DNA from: Klebsormidium nitens
Lineage: Eukaryota; Streptophyta; Klebsormidiophyceae; Klebsormidiales; Klebsormidiaceae
Length of the DNA: 64,000 nucleotides
Reading direction: 5' to 3'
Assembly (NCBI GenBank): GCA_000708835.1
Contig: DF237101.1
Span: forward strand, 89,516-153,515
Shown here: positions 46,801 to 63,948 of the stretch, piece by piece
How the letters are laid out: each line of letters begins with the position of its first letter
Position numbering within the stretch: the first letter of the stretch is position 1
Notes under the pieces: generated by a model
The model's input: the letters and a program-made list of their open reading frames with translations, nothing else
Databases searched by the model: none
Told to the model about the DNA's origin: nothing
Position numbers and translations under genes: made by a program

Positions 46801-48018
46801 GTCCTACTTACCCCTCACTGGGCTTACTATTCACTAAAATGAGTGGGATCAATCTTTGTGCGTTTGCAGCGGCGGCGGTTACAATTGGCGCGGCTGCTGA
46901 CTCTGCCCCGTCAGATCTGGTTGCTAGACGAACCGTCCGTTGGATTAGATACAGAGGTGAGAAGAACAAAGGCTCAGCAGCCCAAAACTTTCGTTGACAA
47001 ACTCGCTTTTCGGGTTCCTGTCGTGTTCCTGACAATCTGCATCCTCTTACTTTTCAGTGACGGGCGTCGAGTGTAGAAAGTAAAGCCTAAGATCAGTTGG
47101 CGTCGTTCTTTCCTCTCTTCATTGTGACTCTTGCAAGCGCTGAATGTGACACCGTAGGTTTGAAGATGTGTTCCCTTTGGTTCCATGGCGTCGTTCGAGT
47201 CACTTCATGAGCCCACCTCTAGAATTGTTGAATTGCTGAATTGCCGAGGCGTCGCTCAGTATCCTGCTCACTCCTGTACTACCTTTTCCAGAAAGGCTGC
47301 CTTTGCTCAAAGGCGTTTAGGCCAGGTTTCTTTTCTGGCGTTCGGAAGTTATTCTCAACCGATACTTAGAGGGCGTCTAAACTCGGTAGCTACGTGTGTT
47401 TTCAGGCTGAACAAACCGCAGTCCAAACAGTCAGCAAGATTTGCTTTCAGGCCGTCCAAAATTCGACTGATCACGTAGCAAAGTCTGCTTTCGGCTTCCA
47501 AATCTGCGACCCAATACCTCACAACATTTCCTTGAGGGCGTCCAACCACCGTCTGAATATCTAGGATGATTCTCTCTCAGAGCGTTCGAACCTCTGTCTG
47601 GTTACCCGTCCGCACTTCCGTCCGAAAACCTAGGTACCTACGCTTGCTTTCAGGCCGTCTGATTCTCTGTCTGAAATTCTAGCAACGTTCGCGTTGAGGA
47701 TGTCCGTCGGTTCGAACATCGGGCGACCCATGTTCTCAGGGCGGTGGACTTTGTTCCAACGCCGGGGTAGGAATGTTTGCTGTCCAAACGCCCGATCATC
47801 AAGCACCAATCGCTGTGAAGCCGAACCTCCGTCCAATCACCTAGCAACATTCGCATTCAGGCCGTCCGACTTGCCGTCCAAATGCTTCTTTTCAGGGCGT
47901 CCGAATCTTGGAGCAGCTGATCCACGAGCACCGGCTGCGGGGGGGCATCGTGTGCGTGGCAACGCACCTCCCAGTGCGCATGGAGAACGCTCTCCATCTG
48001 CGCTTCCCGGCCAGGTGA
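43812..48018 (+). CDS. Cytochrome c maturation ATPase CcmA (ABCI1-type)
   Basis: Five phase-consistent exons give 373 residues: 43812-44459, 44834-44912, 45705-45889, 46870-46956 and 47896-48018. The ABC ATPase landmarks are complete: Walker A GPNGSGKT (about 204), LAGFIPPSAGRLL, signature LSMGQ directly before RRRLQLARLL, Walker B IWLLDEPS (about 320) and the H-loop in CVATHLP (about 356). This matches CcmA, the ATPase subunit that works with CcmB and CcmC in heme handling for mitochondrial c-type cytochromes; in plants it is the nuclear member of that complex. There are about 180 residues before the ABC domain, far more than usual, and an internal Met in LMASQLACIRGG would give a standard length. 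The TGA at 48016 coincides with an AG|GTGAGC-like donor, so a spliced longer form is possible. Two of its introns and the 3' end contain splice-site arrays. Confidence 0.88.
45442..45716. repeat. Five-unit tandem array ending at CcmA exon 3 acceptor
   Basis: Five units of about 52-57 bp contain GCAAGCCTCAA-like and TTGACACCA segments and usually CGTGCAGTGTAC. The last unit holds the acceptor used (AG at 45703-45704). Intact decoys end at 45541 and 45650. The decoy at 45650 lies 54 bp upstream and would add 18 in-frame residues without a stop. Confidence 0.85.
46705..46836. mobile_element. Degraded foldback element FB6 in CcmA intron
   Basis: A recognisable remnant of the reverse-complement core (ACGTGCTCCGCACCTGTACCC) is flanked by AACAGTAGGC on the left and its approximate inverse GGCTTACTATT on the right. 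No clear target duplication remains. It sits in the third CcmA intron, just upstream of exon 4. Confidence 0.6.
47340..47905. repeat. Degenerate array of acceptor-like units before CcmA exon 5
   Basis: Many variants of TTTCAGGGCGTCCGA alternate with TCTGTC(C/T)GAA and CTAGCAACATTCGC at a period of about 45-60 bp. The last one, TTTTCAG|GGCGTCCGA at 47889-47904, is the acceptor of exon 5. Other copies occur near 47399, 47448, 47535, 47650 and 47855. Confidence 0.8.
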
Positions 48019-48420
48019 GCCCGCTGTAAAAGCGCGCGAAAAATGCCCTCCCAACTTTCGTTATCTTCAACGCCGAAATTTCTTTCTCATTGCGCATGGA
48101 GAACGCGCTCCACCTACGCTTCCCGGCCAGGTGAGCCGCTCCTAAGGTGCCCGTGAGATGTCCTCCCGATCTCATCAACATTTTTGCGGATCACCGCCGA
48201 GACTGCTCTCCTAGGGGAACGCGGAATATCTGCCCTTCCCGGCGTTATAAAACCTGCTACGGGATTGCCCTTCCGACCACGGTGCTCTGAGAAACGGCGT
48301 TCGAAAAAGCAGATCTGCCTGCGCTTCTCAGACAGGTGAGCCGCTGTAAAAGCGCCCGGGAGATGCCCTTCCAATCGTCATATTTCTTGGGCAGTCACCG
48401 GCGAATCGCTGTCCCTCGGC
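47967..48420. repeat. Triplicated end of the CcmA terminal exon
   Basis: GCGCATGGAGAACGC, CTGCGCTTCCCGGCCAGG and TGAGCC from the end of exon 5 recur in a near-identical copy at 48094-48137 and a diverged copy at 48300-48345 (TGCGCTTCTCAGACAGGTGA). The trailing sequence (CCGCTGTAAAAGCGC, GATGCCCT) is repeated too. The unit spans roughly 115-220 bp. Confidence 0.8.
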
Positions 48421-50059
48421 CAGGTGCGACTGCTGCACTGCCCGGGTATGATTCTCAAGACCTCTGGGCAGAGAGAGCACGATCGTGGGCCTATGGAGGT
48501 TCCTTCAGATCACGATGCGACCTTTCTCTGCGTGCTGTTTCAAAGATCGTTCGCCGGGATCTCCTTTCAGAACGCTGGACCCCATCCTTCGGGAAAGGGT
48601 TTTGTCCAAACACCCAACTTGTATGCAAGTCGTTGCCTTCTTCTCTACCCTGGTCTCAATCAATCGAACGGGACGCAAGCGCTGAGCTTCGTCCTTAAGC
48701 TTTGTCTATACCCGTTGATCCGCGAAAGCCTCGAGTTCTTCAGCTTTGTGCGTCGTGGGTCAAGGGCTCAGGACGAGGTTTGCGCTCAATGTTGAAGGAA
48801 CGTTTTTTTCGCGTCTTCTCGTTTGGCTCTATCATCTTTCAGGGGATTACTTTAGGCACGTTTCGCTGAAAAGGATTCTGTTGCCGACTAACACAGCACC
48901 TTGACTTTGTAGATCCGCGCGGCTAAAGAGCGTGACGTGGGACGACCTTTGATAAAAGCGACTGCAAAGCCTTCCGAAGGATCAAGAACGCGCTCGCTTC
49001 GATCATGGGAAAATGTGTTGTCGTAGCAAGTTCTCCCGACGTTCAGAGACTGAGTGGATTACGATTGTCTTAACATTGGTCAAACATTCAGTCAACAAGG
49101 GACACGATGCTAGAGCCACTGTGCCAGCGAGATTTGAATGAGCACAAGTGTCAATGCGCGGTTGGAGCCTGATGCAGTGCGCCCTCCATTCTGCATCCGC
49201 CTTAACATTCGGGCAACTTCAAATGTCAAAGTCGACTGAAAACAAGCCACAGCTGCGACGGTGGCGTATATAGACACCGCGTATTCGATTGCAACTATAT
49301 AGTTAGTTCATAGGGCATCATATGTTTTCACGATCCTGCAATAGTGGATCGATGCAAGTGACGGCGAAGTCAACATAGCTAGGCAGCATTGATCGTGAGA
49401 ATTGTACTGAACAGGTTATCCGAAAATCCTATATGCATATCTCACTGCAAAACCATTTTTCTACGGCCTTTTGGCAGCGAGACCACATGCGCGGCCGCCC
49501 GGGCAAAGCTAGTCATTTTAGCTAGCATGAGAAGTTAGATTGAGCCGCGCTGGCATACAAGCAGCACGCAGAATTTTGCAGGCGGCATCGCCAGAGCCTG
49601 GTGCGAGTGACTGTTTGAGTGCTGGTACGCATTAATGTATTAGAGCAACGGTGCAGTGCCTTCGTTGCAGCTAGCACATTGAATTGTCGCTTGCACTAGA
49701 TTATGTTCAGGGACAAAAGCCGACCACGGAACTTCCGACGGGCTGCCATGGCGCAAAAGTAACCGCACAGACGTTGCAAACACACCTGCTGCAAACACAG
49801 CTCCTTCAGTTGGTTTCTATCAGCTACGATTAGACTCGGGCTTCGATGGTTAGCCGCCGAATTTGTTGTACATGCGTTTGGCGCCTTTTAGCTTAGTCTA
49901 CACATGACATCGCAACCTGACTGGGCACCATCAGCGGCGCTAGACCTTGACCCTTGTACCTTCCCGCCCCCTAAAAATATCCCCATGACTTGTGTGCAGA
50001 GTGTTCCTCGACCTCTTTACAACAGACACGACCTCGAGACGAGGTTCCGCATCCCGTGC
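48421..50059. other. Intergenic, no gene recognised
   Basis: This lies between the convergent CcmA and helicase genes. A plus-strand open frame at 50127-50375 just beyond this region is the antisense of the helicase terminal exon and is not a gene. Confidence 0.5.
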
Positions 50060-56038
<5,979 letters not shown>

Positions 56039-56566
56039 GCTTTGAGCTGTGCAACTCCTACTACCGGGTTGAGAATGCCAAGTACGCACTTGCTTGTGGA
56101 TTCCTGACCTGCAGAATCTCGTCAACTTTGAAAGTGGAATCTGATCGCTCTTCTGAAGGAGAATACCTTTGACTCCGACTGCAGAACGCCTTTCGTGCGG
56201 ACGCGCCTGGAAAGCTAGTGCCAGTGGCTGTTGGCAGTGTCAGTGTATGTTTCTGAGTATGAACCTGATCAGACCCGTGTCCTGGATCGCCTAGAGTCAG
56301 ATGTTTTACACCCCGCCTGTCGGAGTGCAGGTCATACAGAGTTCTGGTGCTGCTGTCGAATGGGGTAGGGAGAAAGCGGAAGTGCTTTCTTTTGAAATGT
56401 GCATTCCCTCCCGAGTCCCTTGATCCAAGTTCCAAGTTCCTGCCTCCTTCCTGCTTCCTGGGGCTTCATTGGCCTCACACTGCAGGTTGAGGCAGCTGAC
56501 CGGCGGCCATTCAAGCACCCGGATCGTTTAGGTATGGTCCTGTAAGAGTTGCTGCTCTATGCTGCT
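56039..56566. promoter_or_regulatory. Short bidirectional promoter region
   Basis: A 528-bp region lies between the divergent start codons of the helicase (minus) and the zinc-finger protein (plus). It should contain both promoters and 5' leaders. No specific element is assigned. Confidence 0.5.
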
Positions 56567-58212
56567 ATGCTGAACAGCTTGCTTGCACCATCACTCTGCC
56601 TTGCTAACAAGAACCAGCCCCCTGGAACTGAGAACGCAATGGCTGCATGCCTCAGTTGTATGGTCCGGCTGCCATTGAATGGTCGAGCATGTTTGCGGGA
56701 TTCGTCACGTGGTTCCGATGCTCTTCCAAGAGTACTGGCTTTCCGTGGACCGAGCGGCAGCTCCATTGCAGACAGCATTGGCATCCACTTTCAGCACAGA
56801 TTGCTGTCAGCAGAGCCTAGCGAAATGCAGCAACAAAATTGGGAACCACTGCCACCACCTCGATTAAGTGGGGCTACAAGTGCAGGCAATGACAACCGGC
56901 GAGAGTCACAATCGCAACAACTTCTCAGAATCGATTCAAGCGCACCTTGCACCAATACTGTGAGGGAACTCCCAACCACCGCTGGCGCTGATAGCTTGCA
57001 GGAAGGTAGCCAAAGGGGTAGTCAAAAGATCGATATGTTTGAGACAATTGAAGATGACAGCGGCGCCAGAGGAGACTGCTTGGCAGTTGGTATACCTGGC
57101 GTCCTCAAGATTCCGGTCAAGGATGGGGGGACTGCTCCTCCACAATCGGTTCGTTGGAATCCGTGGTCACTTTCTCCTGGCAAGCGAAGGCGCATTGTGA
57201 AGACTGAAGTAAGCGGCCCCCTGTAACCTCGATCCTAGACGATGTTGCCTGCTTGATTGCTGGGAGCTTGGCTGAGTTACCAGTCCCAGACGGAGAGGCT
57301 TTGTCAAGATTGCCAAGTTTCTCCGTTGTGCTGAAATAGTCAAGAAGCCTGCCAAACATAGTTGAGCTGAACACTGATTGGGTGGTATGCACCAGATGGA
57401 CCTCACCTGAAGGTCAGGACTTTCTGCATTGAACCTTTCAAAGTTCCGGGACGAGGATGGGTGGTAACTAAAGGCAAGAGCACGTCTGTAGTTACTCTTG
57501 GGTCATTAAACAATGCCTTTCTAAACAGGGCGCTTCATTGTGCAGTCAAATGTTCAACGGATGCGGAGAAAGCGGCCCCAACCAGAGTGCTCAATATGCG
57601 AAGGGAGCGGAAAAGTAGAGTGTGACAGGTGTTGTGGCCGAGGTTAGCAGCCGAACACGATGCCCTCTTGCCTTGTCAAGTCCATATGTATAAGGCTGAC
57701 CATGGTTTTGAGAATGGACTTAATCTGCACCAGGCCTTGTCGATTGTGACTCGCTTGGAGTTAAGAGCTATATCATGGGAGCTATATCATGGTCCTAGGT
57801 CAGCATCTTTTGTTGCTGGTTATCTGACCATTGAAATACTGCTAAATGCAGGGAGGCTAAACCATACGAACCTTGCTATGCTGCCAAAAGGAGAGTGGCC
57901 GCAATGGTGAGTTTGGTTACATCGCCGTCCTTGCTCTTGCAAATATATTTCCAGGTTGACGTGAACCTTGTGGAGGGCCGAGGCAGAATTATAGTCTGAG
58001 GTTCAGCGTTTCAATTTGTGTGCTGTTATGCTTTCTACCCAATGTGATTGCTCTGAGATCTGTTGAATGCCATCTTGGCATGCTTGTGTCTGTGCAGGTG
58101 TTGGTCTTGTCGTGGTAGTGGACTAGCTTTCTGCAATCGGTGCCTCGGGACAGGTGAAAGGAGGGGACTGATTGGGTTCCGGATGCCTGAACCTGGAGAT
58201 CCTGATTTCTAA
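56567..58212 (+). CDS. DnaJ-type zinc-finger (CxxCxGxG) protein
   Basis: Four phase-consistent exons give 302 residues: 56567-57208, 57546-57642, 57852-57906 and 58098-58212. A start at 56639 (MAACLSCMVRLPLNG) would give 278 residues and a more organelle-like leader. The C-terminal domain has four cysteine motifs: CSICEGSG (from about 229), CDRCCGRG, CWSCRGSG and CNRCLGTG. NLAMLPKGEWPQW lies between the two pairs, and the protein ends MPEPGDPDF. This is the DnaJ zinc-finger fold without a J domain, found in plant plastid proteins of the BSD2 type that act as folding or assembly helpers. Binding of two zinc ions is expected by family. The first 200 residues are Ser and Gln rich and probably disordered, with a basic stretch SPGKRRRIVK. 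Plastid targeting is inference only. Confidence 0.85.
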
Positions 58213-59361
58213 AGTTCTGATCGAGGTCTAGACACTCTGTACATAAGTGACAGCCAAGCACTGTGCATTGTTCTTTAAACGATGTTTGGAGAGCCCCGAT
58301 TAATCCCAAGCGGGACTTGCAATCAATTGAAAGGCTTCTTCTGGTTTTTGACAGTGTTGTCTCTGTCAGATGTGTGATCGAAGGTGGCCAGCCCAAGGTC
58401 TGGTCGTCCATGCCTCAACCCCGCAAGCCTTTGTCACTTTTGCAGCTTCCCATACGGTCAACACCAGGTTAACGAAGTGTGGCATCCCTTGAAAGGCCGT
58501 GGTTTTGGGGCGGCCATCCGTTGTGACATGGGCATGTCTCTTGGCAAACCATTACTCGATCAGCATGTATATGTTGCGATCCATGAGCATGTGCACCGGA
58601 TTTGAACAGAATAAAACGGTAATCAAACCTTCATGCATCCCATCAAGGATTCCACAAACATCCATCTAATAGGCAGGCAATATTGAGCAACTGACTCGGA
58701 GAATGCATGCACAGCCATCTTGAGGCCATGCGCGCATCCTCTCAAGGGAATCTTGAATTGTCTATCGAGATTGATCTAGCACATGTGCAATAAGGTTGAA
58801 ACATGGGACCCGATCATGTGGGCGCTGGCCCACTGATGCACCCACATGCAAGGCTGGCCGCCCCATGCCAGAACTGGTGCTTTTGGTACTTCATTACATG
58901 CCCGGCCAGGCCATCATGGTTCCGACTGTAGCTTTACAGTGTAGCTTGAGGTGCTACAAGCACGAATAGCCTGAATTCAACAATACATGAGGACCCTTTC
59001 CGGCACGCGAAGCAACTGCGTTCGTATCTTGAGCGTTGTGTGGTGTCGAAGAGGACCAATCAATCAATAAACTGGAGCCAAACAACCTGCCAAACTCAAG
59101 CACTAGAAACTCGAATTGCAGTCATTATACACAAGTGTATATAGCAGATAATTGCGGCGCACTGTATCTTATTCCTAGGATTAGTGGGAACAGCCTAACG
59201 AGCTTACGAGAACTGCGCATGCAACTCGCTCCCTAAGGGCAGCCCGTGACCTTCCGCTGGATTCATATGTTCCACGAACCGAATCCATGTCTGCAAGCTA
59301 GCGTCTCGCTGACCATCTTCTCAGAAGGCTCTATGCATAACTTAGCTGAACGGCGAACAGT
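58213..59361. other. Intergenic, no gene recognised
   Basis: This lies between convergent genes. No supported exon is seen. Confidence 0.5.
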
Positions 59362-61785
59362 CTATACTTGCGACTTTGCATTTCCACTTTCCTTTGAGCC
59401 CTCTACCCCGTCCTTCTGCACAACCGCCTTGACGGCTGGCCTCTTGCTGATCTCCCCAAACTCGTCAAAGTCCGTCGCGAACCACAGGTTCCTCTCAAGG
59501 AAGCGCTGCTTCTTGACATCATGCCCAATCACCCAGTTGTTGTGGACCAGCTTGGAGAGCTGACCGTGGGCCTCCCGCCAGGTGTCATTCTTGAAAAAGA
59601 GAGGGCCGGGGGGGAACTCTTCCTGAGAGAGGATGCCAACCTGGACAAGACAAAGACATTGAGACTGTTAGAGAGACAATGACTGTGAAATGCTCAGAGA
59701 AAACTGTCACCGTTGAGGACACCTGCAGATAAGAGGTTCCCCAACTCACAGCGTTGTAGGGGCATTGCCGACAAAAAGCGGATAACTCTCAAGGAACAAC
59801 CAGAGAGGAGGAATCTGAAGCATACGGAGACTTGGCTAGCGGCTTTTGACCAAATAGAGATGCCTTACTTGAGCTAGGGTCTGAGCAAACGTTCCTGATA
59901 GCTGCTGTGCTTGCGTTCAGGCGGCGCTTCAGATGAAGCTTGTGCCTCTCTTAGAAGGAAGCTGTTTAGGTGCTTACTATCCCCAAATTCAAGCTATTCA
60001 ATACATTGCACTCGCTCTATGAAAACTGTAACCTTTTGACAGACAAGCAATCTCTACGTAACAGCACCATCCTGAATGACGGAGCGCCATTGAGAACTAA
60101 AAACCGTAGCCTCTGCGCATGGCACACTTCTCGAAATTGTAACCAAAACCTTTCTGCGTGGCACACCTCTCAGAACTACTGAGTGCAGCCTCTCTGCAAG
60201 GCGCTTGAAAGTGGCATGATGTGACGTGTCACATCACTGTCACATTTCTAGGATACAGCATCCCCTCTGCCGATGGGAAAAGCCAAGACAACGTTCTATC
60301 TCTCTGGACGCTTCACCTTAAAGCTCTCAATGTGCATGCCAGCACTGCTAAAACGAGCCCGTGCCAAAACGAGTAAGGCATTTCGTGGACTTTGGCTCTT
60401 TGCTTGCCTTCTAGAGCTTGTGCAATGGGCTTTGACATTACACGGAATAGTTCCTCAGCATTGCACTTTTCCTGTGGTCGAGTCATCATCTTGCCATCGA
60501 GACAGAGGACAGCACTATGCTTGAGCTGATGCTATTTATGTCCCTGAGCGCTGAGCAGACATTGCACAATTGACTGCATGCAGAAGAGGTGAAACTGTCC
60601 GAGGGTTGCTAATGACAACCGCAAGGTCAGACCTTTATTTAAGAACTACTCTGACAGAGAGCCTGGCGAATTTGAACCACAACACCGTTGGTGGAATTGC
60701 GTGAGACGGTTCTCGGACAGAGGATCGCCACCATGGAACAAAGTGGCATCTCGTGAATCTCCCTAACAAGATTCAATGCAAGGTCAGAGGAATCCGAGCA
60801 CTGAACAAACTAGAAGAGGGCGGTGGGTGCTCACCCTGGTATCTGTGAGGTTGTTCAGGGCTTTGTTGAAGAAGGGCTGGTCCTGGATGGGGGGCTTCCA
60901 GTCCTTGAGGCTCATGATGTCGGCCCAGAATTGCATCAGGTTGATGGACGCCTTGGTCGCCCGCAGATAGATCAGACAGCTGCAAATGTTCCTCCAGTAG
61001 CGGGATGGGAACACCGTGTCCCGCTTCATCTGTGTCGTGACCCCCCCGGTGATCCCATTCCAGTCCTCCCAGTCGTCCTGGACCCAGACATCATAGTCCC
61101 CGGACATGGAGGGAAAGGGGTCTGCCAGCCATACCATGTCCAGGTCGTTGTAAAAGACATTCACCCCCAGTTGGAGAATGGCTCGCAGGTAGTCTGGCCG
61201 CCGCTCAGTCATGAGGAAGAACCCCAGCGACCCAAAGTCGTGCGCACTCCCATTGGCCTTTGGGATGTAGCTCGAGTGGTACTTGACCACGTGGCCGGGC
61301 CATTTTGAGTTGAGCGCATTGTAGGCCTCGTCATCCTCGGCAAACAGGAGGATGCGGTCTGCAAACCCGACCTTCTCAATGCTCCGGATCCAGTTCTCGC
61401 AGAAGTCCAGATACCCCGAGTTGACTATCGAGACGATGACTGTGTTGTCTACCGCGACAGCCTGCACGGCCTCTGCTAGTGTTCTATCCTCCTCCTTGGG
61501 ATAGGTGACACTAGTGATTACGGTGGGGTGAATGCTGCCAATGGTCACTGTTGTCACAGCCCCCGTGCCGCCCCGAACAACTTGGACCTGAAGAGTTCTG
61601 AAGCACAGCCAGCAAAGCAGGATCCCTGCGGCAATATTGAGGAGCACTTGCGTGCGGAGAATTGAGAGGAAGGATCGGTGGATTTTGTGGGCCATGGTCC
61701 TGCCATTGCTTCCAGCATAGGTTGCTTTGCTGAACCCCGTCTCGCCAAGGGTCGGCAGATGGTCTGCCGAAGCGACTACCCTCAT
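59362..61785 (-). CDS. Type II membrane glycosyltransferase (nucleotide-diphospho-sugar transferase family)
   Basis: Two exons joined at phase 0 (61785-60835 and 59640-59362) give 409 residues. The N-terminus is cytosolic, with one signal-anchor helix at about 47-66 (VLLNIAAGILLCWLCF), which predicts a Golgi type II protein. The luminal domain carries VSIVNSGYLDFCENW, GSLGFFLMTERRPDYL, the DxD sugar-nucleotide site within VFYNDLDMVWLADPF (about 215), CSCLIYLRATKASINLM and DQPFFNKALNNLTDT. It ends with NNWVIGHDVKKQRF and a short polar tail. This is the layout of the Nucleotid_trans / GT77-like family, which includes plant arabinosyl- and xylosyltransferases acting on cell-wall glycoproteins and pectin. 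The acceptor cannot be told from sequence. The 1.2-kb intron contains a degenerate repeat at about 60105-60212 (GCATGGCACACTTCTC and variants). Confidence 0.88.
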
Positions 61786-62600
61786 TCTCGCTGCTTAGAG
61801 ATCCAGATCCGACCAGCCAGCCAAACAAACACAAGACACAGGCTGAATGCTGAGACCTGCGTGCTCATCCGTTGGGCCGTCCTCTGAACCACAAACCTCA
61901 CAGAATGTAATCACTCCAAAGGGCTTATTCGCAAAGGGGCGCTTCCAGAGGCATACAGATTCCCAAAACCTTTCAATGGCGGCCTCATTACCTCGTACTA
62001 TCATCTAGGTAGTATAGCCTTGTTGCATGGCGCCATTGGCATTTGAACGCCCCATTTCCAAATGGTTCAGTGTCCAAATACCTACGCGGTAGCATGAGGC
62101 CTGATGACGAAGGTGACGGTGAAGTCTGTGCACCGGTTTTGAATACCCACGGGCCACCTCTCTTCTTTTGCGCTCGGTGCAACAGTTTCGTCGTCGAAGT
62201 AAGTCGGAATGGCGTAAAGTTCGCATTGCAGTACCGGTCCTGAAACACCCTCTCAGTCACTTCGACGAGCATCGAACTTGCTGGGCAAGAACCACCTCAA
62301 TGGTCACAGCGATCGAGGAATGGTCTTGTGTGTCGTATCCCACTTGGGCCATCGGGGGGTACCGCTTTCTTCGATGCTCGACCGACGCGAACCAATTCGG
62401 TGCTCTATAGCGCCCTCTTGGCTGAGACAGCTGTCCAATTTAACATGATTGCATGGCTGCCGGCCCCGAGAGTTGCTCCAGTTGACTTGAAATTCAGCAC
62501 ATCTTCAGCCAAAGTTGACCGGGTCGAGCCGCGAGCGAACTTCCGGTTTGTGGTCAAGGACTCGAGTAGGTACCTAGCCGAGCTTGCCTACTTGCAGCTA
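61786..62600. other. Promoter side of glycosyltransferase, no gene recognised
   Basis: This is the 5' region of the minus-strand glycosyltransferase. I see no supported exon. Confidence 0.5.
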
Positions 62601-62791
62601 CCGTACCTGTATTTGATTTCGGCACTTTCGACGCAAAATGGTTAATTATGAAACGTTTATACCTTTCAGCACGCTCGACGTTACCTGCTAAAATAACCAT
62701 TATCGAACCATTATCGCCCCAAGATAATTTCTGAAATTTTCAGCCGGCCAAATAATTATTTAAATTTCGCCGAAATCAAATACAGGTACGG
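62601..62791. mobile_element. TA-flanked MITE (Tc1/mariner-like)
   Basis: A 191-bp AT-rich element has perfect 23-bp terminal inverted repeats, starting CCGTACCTGTATTTGATTTC at 62601 and complementary at 62769-62791. It is flanked by TA on both sides (62599-62600 and 62792-62793). It has no coding capacity. The size, perfect repeats and TA duplication fit a mariner-class MITE. Confidence 0.85.
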
Positions 62792-63170
62792 TATATAGAA
62801 GGTATAGCCTAGGCTCCAAGGTGCTGAGGTCCGTACCAACTGTTCCAGGTACCTACCTACCCACAGCACGCAAGCTTTACCGTCAATTAATAATTTAATA
62901 CCGATCGATGTAACCGCGCGGTCCAAGCCACCGGGACCAGTCTGGTCAATGGTATCACTCTCGACTATCAATTAACTTGACGGTTAACTAACTCAGCCGG
63001 CCGGTTAGCGTTGAGATTAAGCAGCTTCCGCGGACCGGGACCGGTGGCCCGTGGGGTTAGCTACATGGTAAACATAAATATAGGGTGGTGCGATTGAGCG
63101 TTGTGCCAGGGGCTTCTGCCCGTGGAGTCGGAGGGACGGTACCAGCCCTGACTCCTGAGCCCAGGCTACC

Positions 63171-63948
63171 TACCAGGGGTTCTGGCGGGGCGCCAAACGG
63201 GGCGCAGAGCGCCCCGGGGCAAATTCTGGCGCCCCCGGGCGAAAGCGCGGGGCGCCAGAGCGCCCTGGGCCGCAGGCCCCGCCTGCTTTCGGAAAATCAG
63301 TTTAAATTTAGGTCAGAATCGGGCCGCCTCAACCGGGACCTCTGAACTCTGAATTGTTTTCAAAACAAAGTACAGAATATAAGACATTGGTTTGCACTTA
63401 TTAGGACCCAAGTAGTCCCCATAGCGTTTCAGAAGCTTGTAATAAGCACTAATTGCTGAACATAAATACGATACAAGCAGGGTGCCAGTCGAGCCCGTGG
63501 AAGACAGCCTTCTAAAGTGATATGGTCCTGTGAAACAATATAGTTGCGTGGCTTCGCATCATAAGAAGCGCTGTTCCTTTTTACCTCCTTTGGATATGGG
63601 GGCTCGGGTTCTTTGACCTCGTGCAGACTGCTTGTACCGTAGAAGCCTCAAGGACCGGTATGTTCAAAATCTTGTCGACCTCGAGCTTGATATCCCCCTC
63701 GGGGCTCCGCCCTCGGGGAGATATCAGCTCTCGTTCGACGCGAAACCATCGATATCGCCGAGCTCTCATGGTATAACTACTACACACGGTTTTGCGGTTT
63801 CGCCGAAACCCTGGGAGCCACTTGTACCGGGGGCCCGCGCCCGGGCCCCGGCTGGCTTGGGCGCCCCAGGGGAGCTGGCCGGCGCCCCGGGGCGAAGCCC
63901 AGGGGCGCCACAGCACCTCCGGGCAAAATCCTGCTAGAACCCCTGCTA
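63171..63948. repeat. GC-rich segment bounded by imperfect inverted repeat
   Basis: The left end TACCAGGGGTTCTGGCGGG (63171-63189) and the complement of the right end (63930-63948) agree at 16 of 19 positions. Both ends are followed inward by GGGGCGCC-rich sequence. The middle contains a short palindrome, GATATCCCCCTC / GAGGGGGATATC-like, near 63691-63723. It may be a non-autonomous element. No clear target duplication or protein is seen. Confidence 0.45.
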
